The notes beneath the pieces were generated by a model. It was not told the DNA's origin. It was given only the letters and a program-made list of their open reading frames with translations, and ran no database searches. From positions 61,396-125,395 of the forward strand of contig JBBQCI010000001.1 of NCBI GenBank assembly GCA_038318565.1: a stretch of 64,000 nucleotides of DNA, written 5' to 3'. This DNA comes from UBA11346 sp038318565 (lineage in GTDB: Bacteria; Planctomycetota; UBA11346). A program made the position numbers and the translations under genes. Positions 44,004-53,662 of the stretch are shown here, piece by piece (the first letter of the stretch is position 1; every line of letters begins with the position of its first letter).

Positions 44004-44082
44004 GGCGATGTCCTACCGCATCGGGGAAGGCCAGACAACCGCATCCGTTGCATGGATCCGCCGCCTCCCATGACAGTCTCTC

Positions 44083-44358
44083 ATGCGTCGCCTCCTCGCA
44101 GTTCTTGCCCTCGTCCTCGTTTGCACCAGTTGCAATGACCGCCTGCCGCTCACCCACCTCGAGGCGAGTGCCGCTGCGCGCAACTGGTGCATTCGTGAAG
44201 TCTTACCCTGGGGCGACCCGGTGATCGTCACCGGACCCGGGCCCGAAGACGCCGATAAACGCTTGTGGTATACGGTACGATTCGCCGCGCCGAAGGATGG
44301 CCCCCCGCGCGTACTGCTGGTCAACAGCGCATCGGGATGGGTCAAGCGGGCGCCATAG
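44083..44358 (+). CDS. Small lipoprotein upstream of an ABC exporter
   Basis: A 91-residue protein with a lipoprotein-type signal (MRRLLAVLALVLVCTSC, lipobox Cys17 in VCTSC) and a short mature part (NDRLPLTHLEASAAARNWCIREVLPWGDPVIVTGPGPEDADKRLWYTVRF). It ends 17 bases before the ABC exporter start. It probably resides at the periplasmic face of the membrane. No family was recognised, and any link to the exporter is by position only. Confidence 0.72.
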   Translation: MRRLLAVLALVLVCTSCNDRLPLTHLEASAAARNWCIREVLPWGDPVIVTGPGPEDADKRLWYTVRFAAPKDGPPRVLLVNSASGWVKRAP

Positions 44359-44375
44359 GCGAAGGGGCGCGGATT

Positions 44376-46139
44376 GTGCATCCTCTCGTCCGGCTGCTGT
44401 CGCTCTATCGTGACCACCTGGGTCTGGCCACCAGCGTCGTGGCCGGATTGGGTCTGGTCAACCTCGCCCAGCCCGCCACGGCTTGGCTAGTCGGGCTCGC
44501 TGTCGAGGATCTGCGCTCCGGCATCGCTGTCCGACCCATGCTTGGCGGAGGTCTGGATGCCAGCGGAGCCTGGACCTGGGTATGGATCCTGGTCGGCGTC
44601 ACCGTCCTGCGCGGATTGCTGCAGTATGGCTCAACCATCATCGCGATGGTCCTCGGACAACGCCTGCTGCACACCATGCGCGATCGCCTCTTGCAGGCCG
44701 TGCAGGGCCTGGACCTCGCCTGGCATCGCCTGCATGGCGCCGGTGAGGTGATCAACCGTGCCACCCGCGACAGTGATCTGGTGCGCGACGCGATCGTCGG
44801 GGGTTCGCGCAATCTATTCGAATTAGCGTTGGTCATCCTGGGCACCGTCGGCCTGCTGCTCTACTACCATTGGCTGCTGGCACTGGTGCCCGCTCTGCTC
44901 GTCCTGGTGGCGATCGTGATCATGAAGCGGCAGGCCGCCCGGCTGGTCGCCCTCGACCGCCAGGCGGCCGCCAGCTACGACGCGGTCAGCCAGGAACTTA
45001 GCGAGGGCATCCACGGCGTACGCGTGATCAAGGCGTTCGCCCTTGAAGATCAGCGCATCGACCGGTTCTCGGACCGGGTCGATGCTTTCACCGTCAAGGC
45101 GCGGGCTGCCGTCCGCTACACCGCGGTGCGCCTGCCGCTGCCCCAGCTGATCGTCTCGTTGGGCCATGTCTGGGTGCTCGGCTGCGGCGGCGTGCTGGTG
45201 TCCCGCGGTCAGCTGGTGCCGGGCGACCTGATCGCAGCGGTGATGGTCATCCAAGGCCTGGTCTTCCGTGTCGAAGCGATCGGTTCGCTGGTACGCATGT
45301 TCGCCGACGCCTCGTCCTCGGCCGGACGGATCATCGAGATCTTCGACGCCCGTCCCGCCATCCCCGCGAGCGGCATCGCCCCACCCGACGGTCCGCTCGC
45401 CGTGCGTCTGGAGGCGGTAACGGTGCGGATCGCCAACCGCACCATCCTCGACCGCATCGATCTTGAGCTGGCTCCCGGCACGATCACCGCCCTGGTCGGC
45501 TCGACCGGTTCAGGCAAGTCGACGCTGGCCCAGCTGGTGCCGCGTCTGCGCGATCCCGATGGCGGACGAGTCATAGTGCGCAGCCAATCCGAGCCGTGGA
45601 TCGACCTGCGCACGGTGCAACCGCAGGCGTGGCGACGGCGCTGCCAGTTGGTTTTCCAGGAGGCGTTCCTGTTCTCCGATGCGCTGGCCGGCAATTTGCG
45701 AATGGTCTGTCCGGAAGCCTCCGACGCTGATATCCAGGAAGTTCTACGCCTGGCAGCCGCAGAAGAAGTCGCAGCCAGTTTGCCCGAGGGCATTAATGGC
45801 CGCATCGGCGAGCGCGGGGTCACTCTCTCCGGCGGACAACGCCAACGCATCTGCCTGGCCCGCGCCCTGCTGGCGCGTCCTGCGGTCCTAGTGCTGGACG
45901 ACGCTACCAGTGCACTCGACGCCGTGACCGAATCGCGGGTGCTGGGCAACCTGCGCAGCCATCTGTCTGACACGGCCATCTTAATGATTTGCTCCAAACC
46001 GTCCAGCTGCGCCGCCGCCGACCGGGTGCTGCTGCTGCGCGACGGGCGCATCGCCGGAGCAGGCACCCACGCCGAGCTGTCGGCGCACGATACCACCTAT
46101 CGTGACCTCCTCGGCCTCGATCGCGAGGTGGCGGCATGA
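44376..46139 (+). CDS. ABC exporter half-subunit with degenerate ATP-binding site
   Basis: A 587-residue half-transporter: a six-helix exporter domain (about 10-310) and an ATPase domain with Walker A GSTGSGKST (375-383), Q-loop VFQEAFLF, signature LSGGQ (484-488) and Walker B VLVLDDATSALD. The catalytic Glu after Walker B is Asp, and the switch His region reads MICSKPSSCA instead of a canonical HRL, so its own ATP site is degenerate. GTG at 44376 is preferred, with AGGGG eight bases upstream. It overlaps the partner gene by four bases and should form a heterodimer with it. The substrate is unknown. Confidence 0.9.
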   Translation: MHPLVRLLSLYRDHLGLATSVVAGLGLVNLAQPATAWLVGLAVEDLRSGIAVRPMLGGGLDASGAWTWVWILVGVTVLRGLLQYGSTIIAMVLGQRLLHTMRDRLLQAVQGLDLAWHRLHGAGEVINRATRDSDLVRDAIVGGSRNLFELALVILGTVGLLLYYHWLLALVPALLVLVAIVIMKRQAARLVALDRQAAASYDAVSQELSEGIHGVRVIKAFALEDQRIDRFSDRVDAFTVKARAAVRYTAVRLPLPQLIVSLGHVWVLGCGGVLVSRGQLVPGDLIAAVMVIQGLVFRVEAIGSLVRMFADASSSAGRIIEIFDARPAIPASGIAPPDGPLAVRLEAVTVRIANRTILDRIDLELAPGTITALVGSTGSGKSTLAQLVPRLRDPDGGRVIVRSQSEPWIDLRTVQPQAWRRRCQLVFQEAFLFSDALAGNLRMVCPEASDADIQEVLRLAAAEEVAASLPEGINGRIGERGVTLSGGQRQRICLARALLARPAVLVLDDATSALDAVTESRVLGNLRSHLSDTAILMICSKPSSCAAADRVLLLRDGRIAGAGTHAELSAHDTTYRDLLGLDREVAA

Positions 46140-47953
46140 GTAAGGGCACGACTGCGCCAGCTGCCCCAGGACGGCCGAGCGATCTCCAGGATGAAGAGGA
46201 GCAGGCGCGCGCCAAGCTCGACCGCGCCACCGCGTCCCGCCTGTGGGAATTGACCCGCGGCTCGCGCAAGGCACTGCTGGGGCTCGCCTCGCTCGAAGCC
46301 ATCATGGTCGTGTCGATCGTACTGCGGCCTTGGTTCTTGGCTGACATTATCGACCACACCATTGCCGGCACTGCCACCATCAACGTCTTCGTCTTCGCCC
46401 TCGGCGGCCTGCTTGCGACCTGGCTGGTCCGCTTCGGCGGCGCCGGCGTTGCCCATTGGATGGCCGGGCATATCGCCCTGCGCGTGCTGGCCAGATTGCG
46501 CAGCCGGCTCTATGCGCACGTGCATGGGTTATCGATGCGCTATTTCGACAGTACCCGAGCCGGACGGATCGTCGCCAGGGTCGATCGTGACGTCGAAGCG
46601 CTGCAGCCGGCGCTGGTCAACGCCGCGCCTGAAGGACTCGGTGTCCTGCTGCGCTTCACCGGCGCTTCGGTCGCCATGGCACTGATCGATCCCTGGCTGC
46701 TACTGGTGCTCGCCCCATTGCTGCCGGTCCTGCTGATCACCGCCATGCTATTCCGCAAGGCTGGCCAGAAACGCTGGGGTCAGGTCGCCGAAGCCAAAAG
46801 CCGGGTTACCGCCCAGTTGTGCGAGAGCATTACCGGTATCGGCGTGATCCAGCAAAGCGCCGCCGAGTCCAGCAATCGCGAGCGCTATGGGCGACTGCTC
46901 AGCGATCTCGACGACAGCGCCATCCGCGCCTCGTATGCGTGGGGCTGGTTTGGGCCTTTCACCGCTCTGCTGTCCACCGTCGGCATCGCCGCCTTGTTGC
47001 TGGTCGGAGGCATCCATCTCGCCGAGGGCCGTATCAGCGTCGGCGAACTGGCCCAATGTGTCTTCTATGTCTTCCTGTTCCTTGGCCCGCTCCAGGAGAT
47101 CGGTGATCTGATCGAGCGCCTGGCGACCGCCAGCGCAGCCGCCCAACGCGTGTTCCTGCTGCTCGACACCAGACCCGACATCACCGATGCCGCGAATGCC
47201 CGACCGCTGCCGGCGGTCACCGGGACAGTTACCCTCAGCGGGGTCCATTTCGCCTATCTGGTAGACAAGCCGGTCCTGCGCGGCATTGACCTGACCATCA
47301 GGGCTGGCGAGACGGTCGCCGTGGTCGGTCCGACTGGGCACGGAAAGAGCACGTTGGTGCAGCTGCTGAGCCGCTTCTACGATCCCACTGCTGGCAGCGT
47401 ATCCATCGATGGCCATGACCTGCGCGGGGTCACTCAGGACAGCTTGCGCCGTCAGATCGCGGTGGTGCCGCAGGACAATGTCCTCTTCAGCGGGACCATC
47501 CGAGACAACCTGCGCTTGGCCCGATCCGGCGCGAGTGATGCTGAAATCGACGACGCCGTTATACGGCTGGGCGCCGATGAAGTGCTACTGGCGCTACCCA
47601 TGGGCCTTGAGACGGATTGCGGCCCGGGTGGGACGAACCTCAGCCATGGACAACGTCAACTGGTGTGCCTGGTCCGCGCCTGCCTCGCCGATCCGAAGGT
47701 CCTGGTCCTCGACGAGGCGACCAGCGCGGTCGACATCCATACCGAAGGTCGCATCCGTCGCGCGCTCAAGCGTCTGGTCGCCGGCCGTACGGCCGTGATC
47801 GTCGCCCACCGCCTGGCCACCATTCGCGACGCCGACAGGATCGTCGTGATTGTCGACGGGTTGATCGCCGAACAAGGCGGCCATGACCAGCTGATGTCGG
47901 CAGGCGGGCGTTACGCCGCCCTCTATGCCAGCAGCCAGCTAGCGGGTGGGTGA
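46136..47953 (+). CDS. ABC exporter half-subunit with intact catalytic residues
   Basis: A 605-residue half-transporter with a long cytoplasmic N-terminus (about 50 residues), six membrane helices and an ATPase domain: Walker A GPTGHGKST (398-406), Q-loop VPQDNVLF, signature NLSHGQ (502-506 cover LSHGQ), Walker B VLVLDEATSAVD with catalytic E527, and switch H558 (IVAHRLATI). The signature is changed from LSGGQ to LSHGQ. In a heterodimer with the upstream subunit, this protein's Walker sites face the intact LSGGQ of its partner, so one site is canonical and the other degenerate, as in TM287/288-like exporters. Confidence 0.92.
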   Translation: MSKGTTAPAAPGRPSDLQDEEEQARAKLDRATASRLWELTRGSRKALLGLASLEAIMVVSIVLRPWFLADIIDHTIAGTATINVFVFALGGLLATWLVRFGGAGVAHWMAGHIALRVLARLRSRLYAHVHGLSMRYFDSTRAGRIVARVDRDVEALQPALVNAAPEGLGVLLRFTGASVAMALIDPWLLLVLAPLLPVLLITAMLFRKAGQKRWGQVAEAKSRVTAQLCESITGIGVIQQSAAESSNRERYGRLLSDLDDSAIRASYAWGWFGPFTALLSTVGIAALLLVGGIHLAEGRISVGELAQCVFYVFLFLGPLQEIGDLIERLATASAAAQRVFLLLDTRPDITDAANARPLPAVTGTVTLSGVHFAYLVDKPVLRGIDLTIRAGETVAVVGPTGHGKSTLVQLLSRFYDPTAGSVSIDGHDLRGVTQDSLRRQIAVVPQDNVLFSGTIRDNLRLARSGASDAEIDDAVIRLGADEVLLALPMGLETDCGPGGTNLSHGQRQLVCLVRACLADPKVLVLDEATSAVDIHTEGRIRRALKRLVAGRTAVIVAHRLATIRDADRIVVIVDGLIAEQGGHDQLMSAGGRYAALYASSQLAGG

Positions 47954-47956
47954 ACG

Positions 47957-48997
47957 CTACAATCTCCAGCGCAGCCAAAGCCACAGCGCCGGCGTAGCGG
48001 CGATCAGTACTCCGATGGTGACAGTCACCACGGGTGGCCCCGGCGTGGTGTCGGCTGCCACGCCTCCAAGGCTGAGCAGGACGGTCGGCAGCAACGACGC
48101 CGCCACCGCCTCGATAGTTGCAATGGCCACACGGTCGCGGTTGCCGAACCGGACGAACACAGCCAGCGCAGCCATGGTCGCCAGCATTGGTGCGAAGACC
48201 CGGCTGAGGCGGGTCCACACGGTGACGAGGTCCGCGTGCTCGGCTCGCGCCAGCAGCTGCGTGCTGGTCATGGTGTAGCGCGGCAGCAATCGGCGGTAGA
48301 GTAGGCCTGGGTCGAGTCCGAGGTCAATTCCTGTCGGCATCGCCCCGGGTGGTTGCCGATCCAGACGCTGGCCGCCGCCGCCCACGTGCAGGACAGAGCA
48401 CCCTGCCGGCATCGTCCAGGCCGTTCCGTCCCACAGCACCCGATCGGCAATGACCATGGCGTCTGCATTGGCGGCAACGACCTGGGTCAGCTCCGGATGT
48501 TCGACGCCGACCAACCGTGCTCCGCTGGCGAACCAGGTGGTCCCATCATCTCCGCGCCATACCCGGCCTTCGCGATTCTGACCCTCCAGCAGATCCTGCA
48601 GGGCCAGGGCCTGAGCAGTGGCCGGTGGCGTTGCGACATCAGCAATCACCACATCGATAATGCCGGCCGCCAAGCTGGCCAGCAGCAGGGTCCTGGTCGA
48701 ACGCCGCAGGGTGATGCCGGCCGCTCCCAGGGCGGTGAACTCACCCCGGCGGAGCATCGGTGCCACGGTGGCCAGCACGGCGACGATCGCAGCCACTGGA
48801 ATGGCGAAATTCAACAGTCCTGGGATGCGACAGGCGAACAGCTCGATCTTGGTCCACGGGCTGGGCGCTGGACGGGTGAGCAGCTGGAAGCCGAGCAGCA
48901 CGTCGAGCACGACGAACACGATGACCGTGGCCACGGTGACCAGGGCGGCATTGCGCAGGAATTGCACCAACAGGTGCCGATCGAGGGTCGGGATCAC
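47957..48997 (-). CDS. lptG: LptF/LptG-family permease (second gene)
   Basis: A 346-residue YjgP/YjgQ permease with about six membrane helices, three near the N-terminus and three near the C-terminus, around a periplasmic domain. The conserved block RRGEFTALGAAGITLRRSTRTLLLASLAAGIIDVVI follows the third helix. LptF and LptG with LptB extract LPS from the inner membrane. The GTG at 48997 is chosen because GGAGG lies five bases upstream and GTGA overlaps the stop of the first gene by four bases. The last bases are four from the convergent ABC gene. Confidence 0.85.
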   Translation of the reverse strand: MIPTLDRHLLVQFLRNAALVTVATVIVFVVLDVLLGFQLLTRPAPSPWTKIELFACRIPGLLNFAIPVAAIVAVLATVAPMLRRGEFTALGAAGITLRRSTRTLLLASLAAGIIDVVIADVATPPATAQALALQDLLEGQNREGRVWRGDDGTTWFASGARLVGVEHPELTQVVAANADAMVIADRVLWDGTAWTMPAGCSVLHVGGGGQRLDRQPPGAMPTGIDLGLDPGLLYRRLLPRYTMTSTQLLARAEHADLVTVWTRLSRVFAPMLATMAALAVFVRFGNRDRVAIATIEAVAASLLPTVLLSLGGVAADTTPGPPVVTVTIGVLIAATPALWLWLRWRL

Positions 48998-50085
48998 CGG
49001 TGCCTCCACAGAAGCCAGGAACCAATCGCTCCCAGGATCAGGGGCGGTGGCCACACCCACACCGCGGCATCAATGCGCAGACGCTCGCCCACCTCCTTAG
49101 CCAGGACCAGGGCCGGAAAGAGAACGGCGACCACCGTGACCACCCCGAGACAGACAGCGAACACTCGGTTGCCGCGTCCGATGGCCAGGCCCAAGCCACA
49201 GGCGAACACCCAGAATGAGATCACGGCTACCGGCAACATCAGCCGGGTGTGCCAGGCACGTTCGTAATTGCGCATGGTCCGCTGCTCGCGCGGGGTATTC
49301 TCGGGGGCGCTGCGAATCCGTTTGAGTAGTTCAACGGTCGACAAGGCATCCGCCTTGTCCTGGTAATTGCCCTTGGCTGTGGGGATGCGCACCGACCACC
49401 CCGGCAGCACCGCCGTGGCGATGCGCGGCGGCGAACCGGACTCGCGGACCATCATGCGTGCGCCACGCATCTCTAGACCCAGAGCCGGATCCTCGCCTTC
49501 GTCCCCAGGGTCGGCCGTCCAACGCGCTTCCGGAGCGAACACAGCGGCCATGCCCCCGTCTGGGTCTATTTGAACTCCAAACAGGCCGAGCAACCGGTCG
49601 TCTTGGGCGGCGTGGGCGGCAAGCACCAGACGGTCCTGCTGCCACACCGGAGTACGCCGCTCGACCTTGGCGGCCAAGGCCTGGCGCAGCAACTGACCGC
49701 GCCCCTCGAACAGGCGCAGGGTCATGCTGGGCAGAAGTACATGGGCGGCCACACCCATATACACAGCCAGTAGCAGGGCGATTGGCAGGGTCGCCTTGGC
49801 AATCTGCCACGTGCCCACGCCAGCTGCCTGCAACGCGGTCAATTCGCCATCTTCGCGCATCCGGCCAATACACGCCAGGAAGGCCGTGACCATGGCCAAA
49901 GGCAAGGCCAGCATACCCAGCAGCAGGGCTTGCTCAGGGATGAAGGCTAGCACAGCGAGGATCGGAGCACCCTGCTTGATCAGCGGAGCGGCAGCCCCGA
50001 CCAGGATCAAACCGAGGAAGACCGCGGCATAAAAGGCGCTGAGCAGCAGCGTCTCCCTCAAAACAGTCCGCGGCAGCACTCGCAT
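48994..50085 (-). CDS. lptF: LptF/LptG-family permease (first gene)
   Basis: A 363-residue permease with six membrane helices. The conserved region reads LLGMLALPLAMVTAFLACIGRMREDGELTALQAAGVGTWQIAKATLPIALLL. A large periplasmic domain (about 110-270) separates the two helix groups. It opens the lptF-lptG operon. With the lptD operon at 17896-22043 it completes the visible envelope LPS-transport parts; lptA, lptB and lptE are not seen. The ATG at 50085 is the natural helix start; its 12-codon upstream extension is unsupported. It is divergent from pilT. Confidence 0.87.
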   Translation of the reverse strand: MRVLPRTVLRETLLLSAFYAAVFLGLILVGAAAPLIKQGAPILAVLAFIPEQALLLGMLALPLAMVTAFLACIGRMREDGELTALQAAGVGTWQIAKATLPIALLLAVYMGVAAHVLLPSMTLRLFEGRGQLLRQALAAKVERRTPVWQQDRLVLAAHAAQDDRLLGLFGVQIDPDGGMAAVFAPEARWTADPGDEGEDPALGLEMRGARMMVRESGSPPRIATAVLPGWSVRIPTAKGNYQDKADALSTVELLKRIRSAPENTPREQRTMRNYERAWHTRLMLPVAVISFWVFACGLGLAIGRGNRVFAVCLGVVTVVAVLFPALVLAKEVGERLRIDAAVWVWPPPLILGAIGSWLLWRHR

Positions 50086-50203
50086 GGCCGGGCAGGGTAG
50101 GACGGCGCGCCCGGCTGCCAACGCACGCGCTCCGCCGGGGACCGCCCATCTCTACTTGCACCCCCCGACCCGGGACGCCACCATCGTCGGCGGAGGAATC
50201 CCC

Positions 50204-51283
50204 ATGCTGACGATGGAGGAACTGCTGCGTACGATGGTCGAACGCGGCGGATCAGATTTGCACCTTTCGGCCGGATCGGCCCCACGCATCCGGGTGGACG
50301 GCATACTCGCGGAATTGCCTGGCACCGAGGTGCTTGGTCCCGAACAGACCAAGAAGCTGATCTACTCGGTGTTGGACAACACCCAGATCGCTCGGTTCGA
50401 ACAGGAGATGGAGCTCGATATGAGCTTCGGCCTGCAGGGCGTCGGTCGATTCCGCGTCAACGTCTTCTTCCAGCGCGGCGCGGTTGGCACGGTGATGCGT
50501 ACCATCCCGTACGAGATTTTCTCGTTCGAGCAGCTCGGTCTACCGATCGAGGTATGCACCCGGCTATGCCAGCTGTCCCAGGGCCTGGTGCTGGTCACCG
50601 GCGCCACCGGCTCGGGCAAGTCGACCTCGCTGGCCTCGATGATCGACCTGATCAACCAGACCAGGCCTGAGCACATCATGACCATCGAGGACCCGATCGA
50701 GTTCGTCCATCGCAACAAGATGTGCCTGGTCAACCAGCGCGAGGTCGGAACGGACACATTGGGCTTCCACCAGTCGCTCAAACGCGTTTTGCGTCAGGAC
50801 CCGGATGTCGTGCTGATCGGCGAGATGCGTGACCGCGAGACGGTCGAAGCCGGCCTGACCCTAGCCGAGACCGGTCACCTGACCTTCGCCACCTTGCACA
50901 CCTCGTCGACCGTCGAAACCATCAACCGCATCATCGACGTCTTCCCCGCCAACCAGCAAAACCAGATCCGCACCCAGCTGTCCTTCGTCCTTGAAGGCGT
51001 CTTCTGTCAGCAGCTGCTAAGCAAGGCGACTGGCAAGGGTCGCGCCATGGCCGGCGAAATCATGCTGCCGAATGCGGCGATTCGTGCGCTCATCCGCGAC
51101 GACAAGTGCCACCAGATCCTCTCGCACATCCAGACCGGCGGCAAGGTCGGCATGAAAACGATGAATCAAAGCCTGTTCGAGCTCTACCGCGCCCACACTG
51201 TCACCTGGGATGAGGCGATGAGTCGTTCACGCGACACCGAAGACCTCAAGCGCATGGCCCAGCGCGACGGAGCGGGAACGTGA
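50204..51283 (+). CDS. pilT: Type IV pilus retraction ATPase PilT
   Basis: A 359-residue AAA+ secretion ATPase. GGAGG lies seven bases upstream of the ATG. The N-terminal domain begins MLTMEELLRTMVERGGSDLHLSAGSAPRIRVDG. Walker A is GATGSGKST (133-141), the Asp box is TIEDPIEFVH, Walker B is DPDVVLIGEMRD and the His box is LTFATLHTSST. The PilT-specific AIRALIRD element is present near the C-terminus (the AIRNLIRE motif of the family), so it is a retraction rather than an assembly ATPase. It powers pilus retraction. An MshEN-domain protein and pilB follow. Confidence 0.93.
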   Translation: MLTMEELLRTMVERGGSDLHLSAGSAPRIRVDGILAELPGTEVLGPEQTKKLIYSVLDNTQIARFEQEMELDMSFGLQGVGRFRVNVFFQRGAVGTVMRTIPYEIFSFEQLGLPIEVCTRLCQLSQGLVLVTGATGSGKSTSLASMIDLINQTRPEHIMTIEDPIEFVHRNKMCLVNQREVGTDTLGFHQSLKRVLRQDPDVVLIGEMRDRETVEAGLTLAETGHLTFATLHTSSTVETINRIIDVFPANQQNQIRTQLSFVLEGVFCQQLLSKATGKGRAMAGEIMLPNAAIRALIRDDKCHQILSHIQTGGKVGMKTMNQSLFELYRAHTVTWDEAMSRSRDTEDLKRMAQRDGAGT

Positions 51284-51389
51284 GAAAAGAGTCCCGCCGT
51301 CAGCCAGCGGACGCTGTTAGCTGCCAGGCTCGCCGTCCTTCGTGGACCAGGCTGCGCATTCCAGACGTCAGACTCCTGCTTGGGATAAC

Positions 51390-51833
51390 ATGGTCGCCCT
51401 CACCCGCCTGACCAAGAAAAAGCTCGGCGAGATCCTCGTCGAACAGAATCTGCTGACCGCCGAGCAAGTCCAGGACACGCTGCGCATGCAGCATCAGACC
51501 GGCCTGATGTTCGGCGAGACTCTGGTCCAGACCAAGCTGCTGACCGAGGAGAAGATCGTCGCCGTACTGGTCGCCCAATTCGGCATCCCATTCATAAAGC
51601 CCAGCGCCTACAAGATCCCCAAAGAGCTGTTGGAGATTTTCGAACCGCAAATGATGCGGAAGTTCCAGTTCGTACCGATGGATTCGATCGGCAACGTCTT
51701 GGTCATCGCGATCGCCGGCCTGCTGTCCGAGGACGTCTTCAAGGAGATCGAAACACAGACCGGCTGCAGTTTGCAGGTCTACTTGACCAAGATTTCTGAG
51801 ATCGATATCGTCTTGAAGGCGCAGGGGCTTTAA
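51390..51833 (+). CDS. Stand-alone MshEN/GspE N-terminal domain protein
   Basis: A 147-residue protein consisting only of the two-helix plus alpha/beta module found at the N-terminus of GspE/PilB ATPases: KLGEILVEQNLLTAEQVQDTLRMQHQTGLMFGETLVQTKLLTEEKIVAVLVAQFGIPFIKPSAYKIPKELLEIF. The module binds cyclic di-GMP in some proteins (MshEN), but the RLG-type ligand motif is not obvious. It lies two bases before pilB, which carries a similar N-terminal domain, so it may be a duplicated regulatory subunit. Distinct from pilT, whose stop is 106 bases upstream. Confidence 0.82.
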   Translation: MVALTRLTKKKLGEILVEQNLLTAEQVQDTLRMQHQTGLMFGETLVQTKLLTEEKIVAVLVAQFGIPFIKPSAYKIPKELLEIFEPQMMRKFQFVPMDSIGNVLVIAIAGLLSEDVFKEIETQTGCSLQVYLTKISEIDIVLKAQGL

Positions 51834-51835
51834 CC

Positions 51836-53659
51836 ATGGCCAACGTCACTGGCTATAATCGCAAACTGGCATCCCTCTTGCGCAAGGCGGGCCTGGTCGA
51901 CGAAGCGACCTTCGTCACCCTGATCGAGAAGGCGAACAAGGAAAGCGCACTGCTCGCCTCGTTGGTGGTCACCGAGAAGCTGATCGATGAACTGACCCTG
52001 ATCGGCCTGGTCGCCGAGGATAGCGGCTGGCCGCCGATCGACCTCGACAAGCTCAAGGTCGACCAGGACGAGCTGCGTTCGCTGAACAAGGGCAACGACC
52101 TGTTGGCCGAGGATGCCTGCAAATACCACGGCGTCCTGCCCATCGCGATCGCCGGCGACCACGCCACCGTGGCTGTCATCAATCCCTACGACGTGGTCGC
52201 GCTCGACAACCTCAAGCTGCAGATCGGTCGACACGTCATTCCGGTCGTCTCGACGGAACGCGCCATCCTCAAGGCCATCGACTTGACCTTCCACGCCCAG
52301 GACAAGGCAGTGGAGCAGATGATGGAGGACATGAAAGGCATCGACGACGTCGATATCGACAAGAAGAAGCCGGTAGAGAACAAGGATGATGCCGCCCTGG
52401 AAGGCAGCACTGACGACGCCCCGGCGGTGAAGGCGGTGAAGTCGATCCTGTCGATGGCAATCAAGCGCGGGGCCTCTGACATCCACATTGAGCCGTACGA
52501 GAAGAAAGTGCGCGTCCGGCTGCGCATCGACGGCATTCTGGTCGAGGTGCTCGATCTGCCGAAGAAGCTCGAACGTTCGTTGTGCTCGCGCATTAAAATC
52601 ATGACCGATACCATGAACATCGCCGAGCGCGGCAAGCCGCAGGACGGCCGCATCGCGGTCAGCATGGACGGAGTCAAGTGCGACATCCGCGTGAACTCGC
52701 TGCCGCTCGTCTGGGGCGAGAAGATATGCATGCGTCTGCTCGCCAAGGGCAACCTCAAGGACATGAAAGAGCTGAACCTCGAACCGCAGATCTACGACAT
52801 TCTGTCGCGCGGCCTGGCCGCTCCGCAGGGCATGGTGCTGGTCACCGGTCCGACCGGTTCCGGCAAGTCGACGACCCTGTATTCATGTCTGAAAACCGTG
52901 ATGACGCCCGAGGACAACGTCAACACGGTGGAAGATCCGGTCGAATACGAACTGGAAGGCATCAATCAGTGCCACGTCAATCCCAAGCGTGGACTGACCT
53001 TCGCCAACGCCCTGCGCGCACTCCTGCGCCAGGACCCCGACACCATCATGATCGGTGAGATCCGCGACCAGGAGACCATCGAGATCGCCGTGAAGGCGGC
53101 CCTGACCGGCCACTTGGTGCTCTCCACCCTGCACACCAACGACGCCCCGTCGACCATCACCCGCATCATCGACATGGGCATCGAACCGCTGATGGTCGCC
53201 TCGACCCTCAACGTCGTCCTGGCCCAGCGTCTTGGTCGACGCCTGTGCAGCAACTGCAAGATCGACGTGCCCAAGTCCGAGTTCCCCGACCGTGCCCAGA
53301 TGCTGCACATGGGCTTCAAACCAGAGGACGTCGAGGGCCTGCAGATGAAGAAGGGCGTCGGCTGCAGCCTGTGCAACAACGGCTACAAGGGCCGCTTCGC
53401 CCTGGTCGAATGCCTCGAGATGAACGATCGTCTGCGCAAGATCATCATCGGCGGTGGCACTGACTTGGAGATCCGCAAGGTCGCGCTGGAGACCGGCATG
53501 ATCTCGCTCCGGCGGGCTGGCATCCTCAACGTCATGCGCGGTGTCACCTCCCTCGAAGAGGTCTTGCGCAACACGGTGGGTGACGAGACCGAACCGATGC
53601 CGAAGAAGGCAAAGGCGGGCGGCGGCGACAGCGACTCGGACGAGAGCGAGACGGGCTGA
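51836..53659 (+). CDS. pilB: Type II secretion/type IV pilus assembly ATPase PilB/GspE
   Basis: A 607-residue hexameric assembly ATPase. The N-terminal MshEN-like module (1-150) precedes a linker rich in Asp/Lys and the ATPase domain: Walker A GPTGSGKST (338-346), VEDPVEYELEGINQ, Walker B DPDTIMIGEIRDQET, His box LVLSTLHTND, and a zinc site with C471-C474 and C510-C513 (CSNC, CSLC). It drives pilin polymerisation with the platform protein PilC (7641-8867). A low-complexity acidic tail (GGGDSDSDESETG) ends the protein. It starts two bases after the MshEN gene. Confidence 0.93.
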   Translation: MANVTGYNRKLASLLRKAGLVDEATFVTLIEKANKESALLASLVVTEKLIDELTLIGLVAEDSGWPPIDLDKLKVDQDELRSLNKGNDLLAEDACKYHGVLPIAIAGDHATVAVINPYDVVALDNLKLQIGRHVIPVVSTERAILKAIDLTFHAQDKAVEQMMEDMKGIDDVDIDKKKPVENKDDAALEGSTDDAPAVKAVKSILSMAIKRGASDIHIEPYEKKVRVRLRIDGILVEVLDLPKKLERSLCSRIKIMTDTMNIAERGKPQDGRIAVSMDGVKCDIRVNSLPLVWGEKICMRLLAKGNLKDMKELNLEPQIYDILSRGLAAPQGMVLVTGPTGSGKSTTLYSCLKTVMTPEDNVNTVEDPVEYELEGINQCHVNPKRGLTFANALRALLRQDPDTIMIGEIRDQETIEIAVKAALTGHLVLSTLHTNDAPSTITRIIDMGIEPLMVASTLNVVLAQRLGRRLCSNCKIDVPKSEFPDRAQMLHMGFKPEDVEGLQMKKGVGCSLCNNGYKGRFALVECLEMNDRLRKIIIGGGTDLEIRKVALETGMISLRRAGILNVMRGVTSLEEVLRNTVGDETEPMPKKAKAGGGDSDSDESETG

Positions 53660-53662
53660 CGA

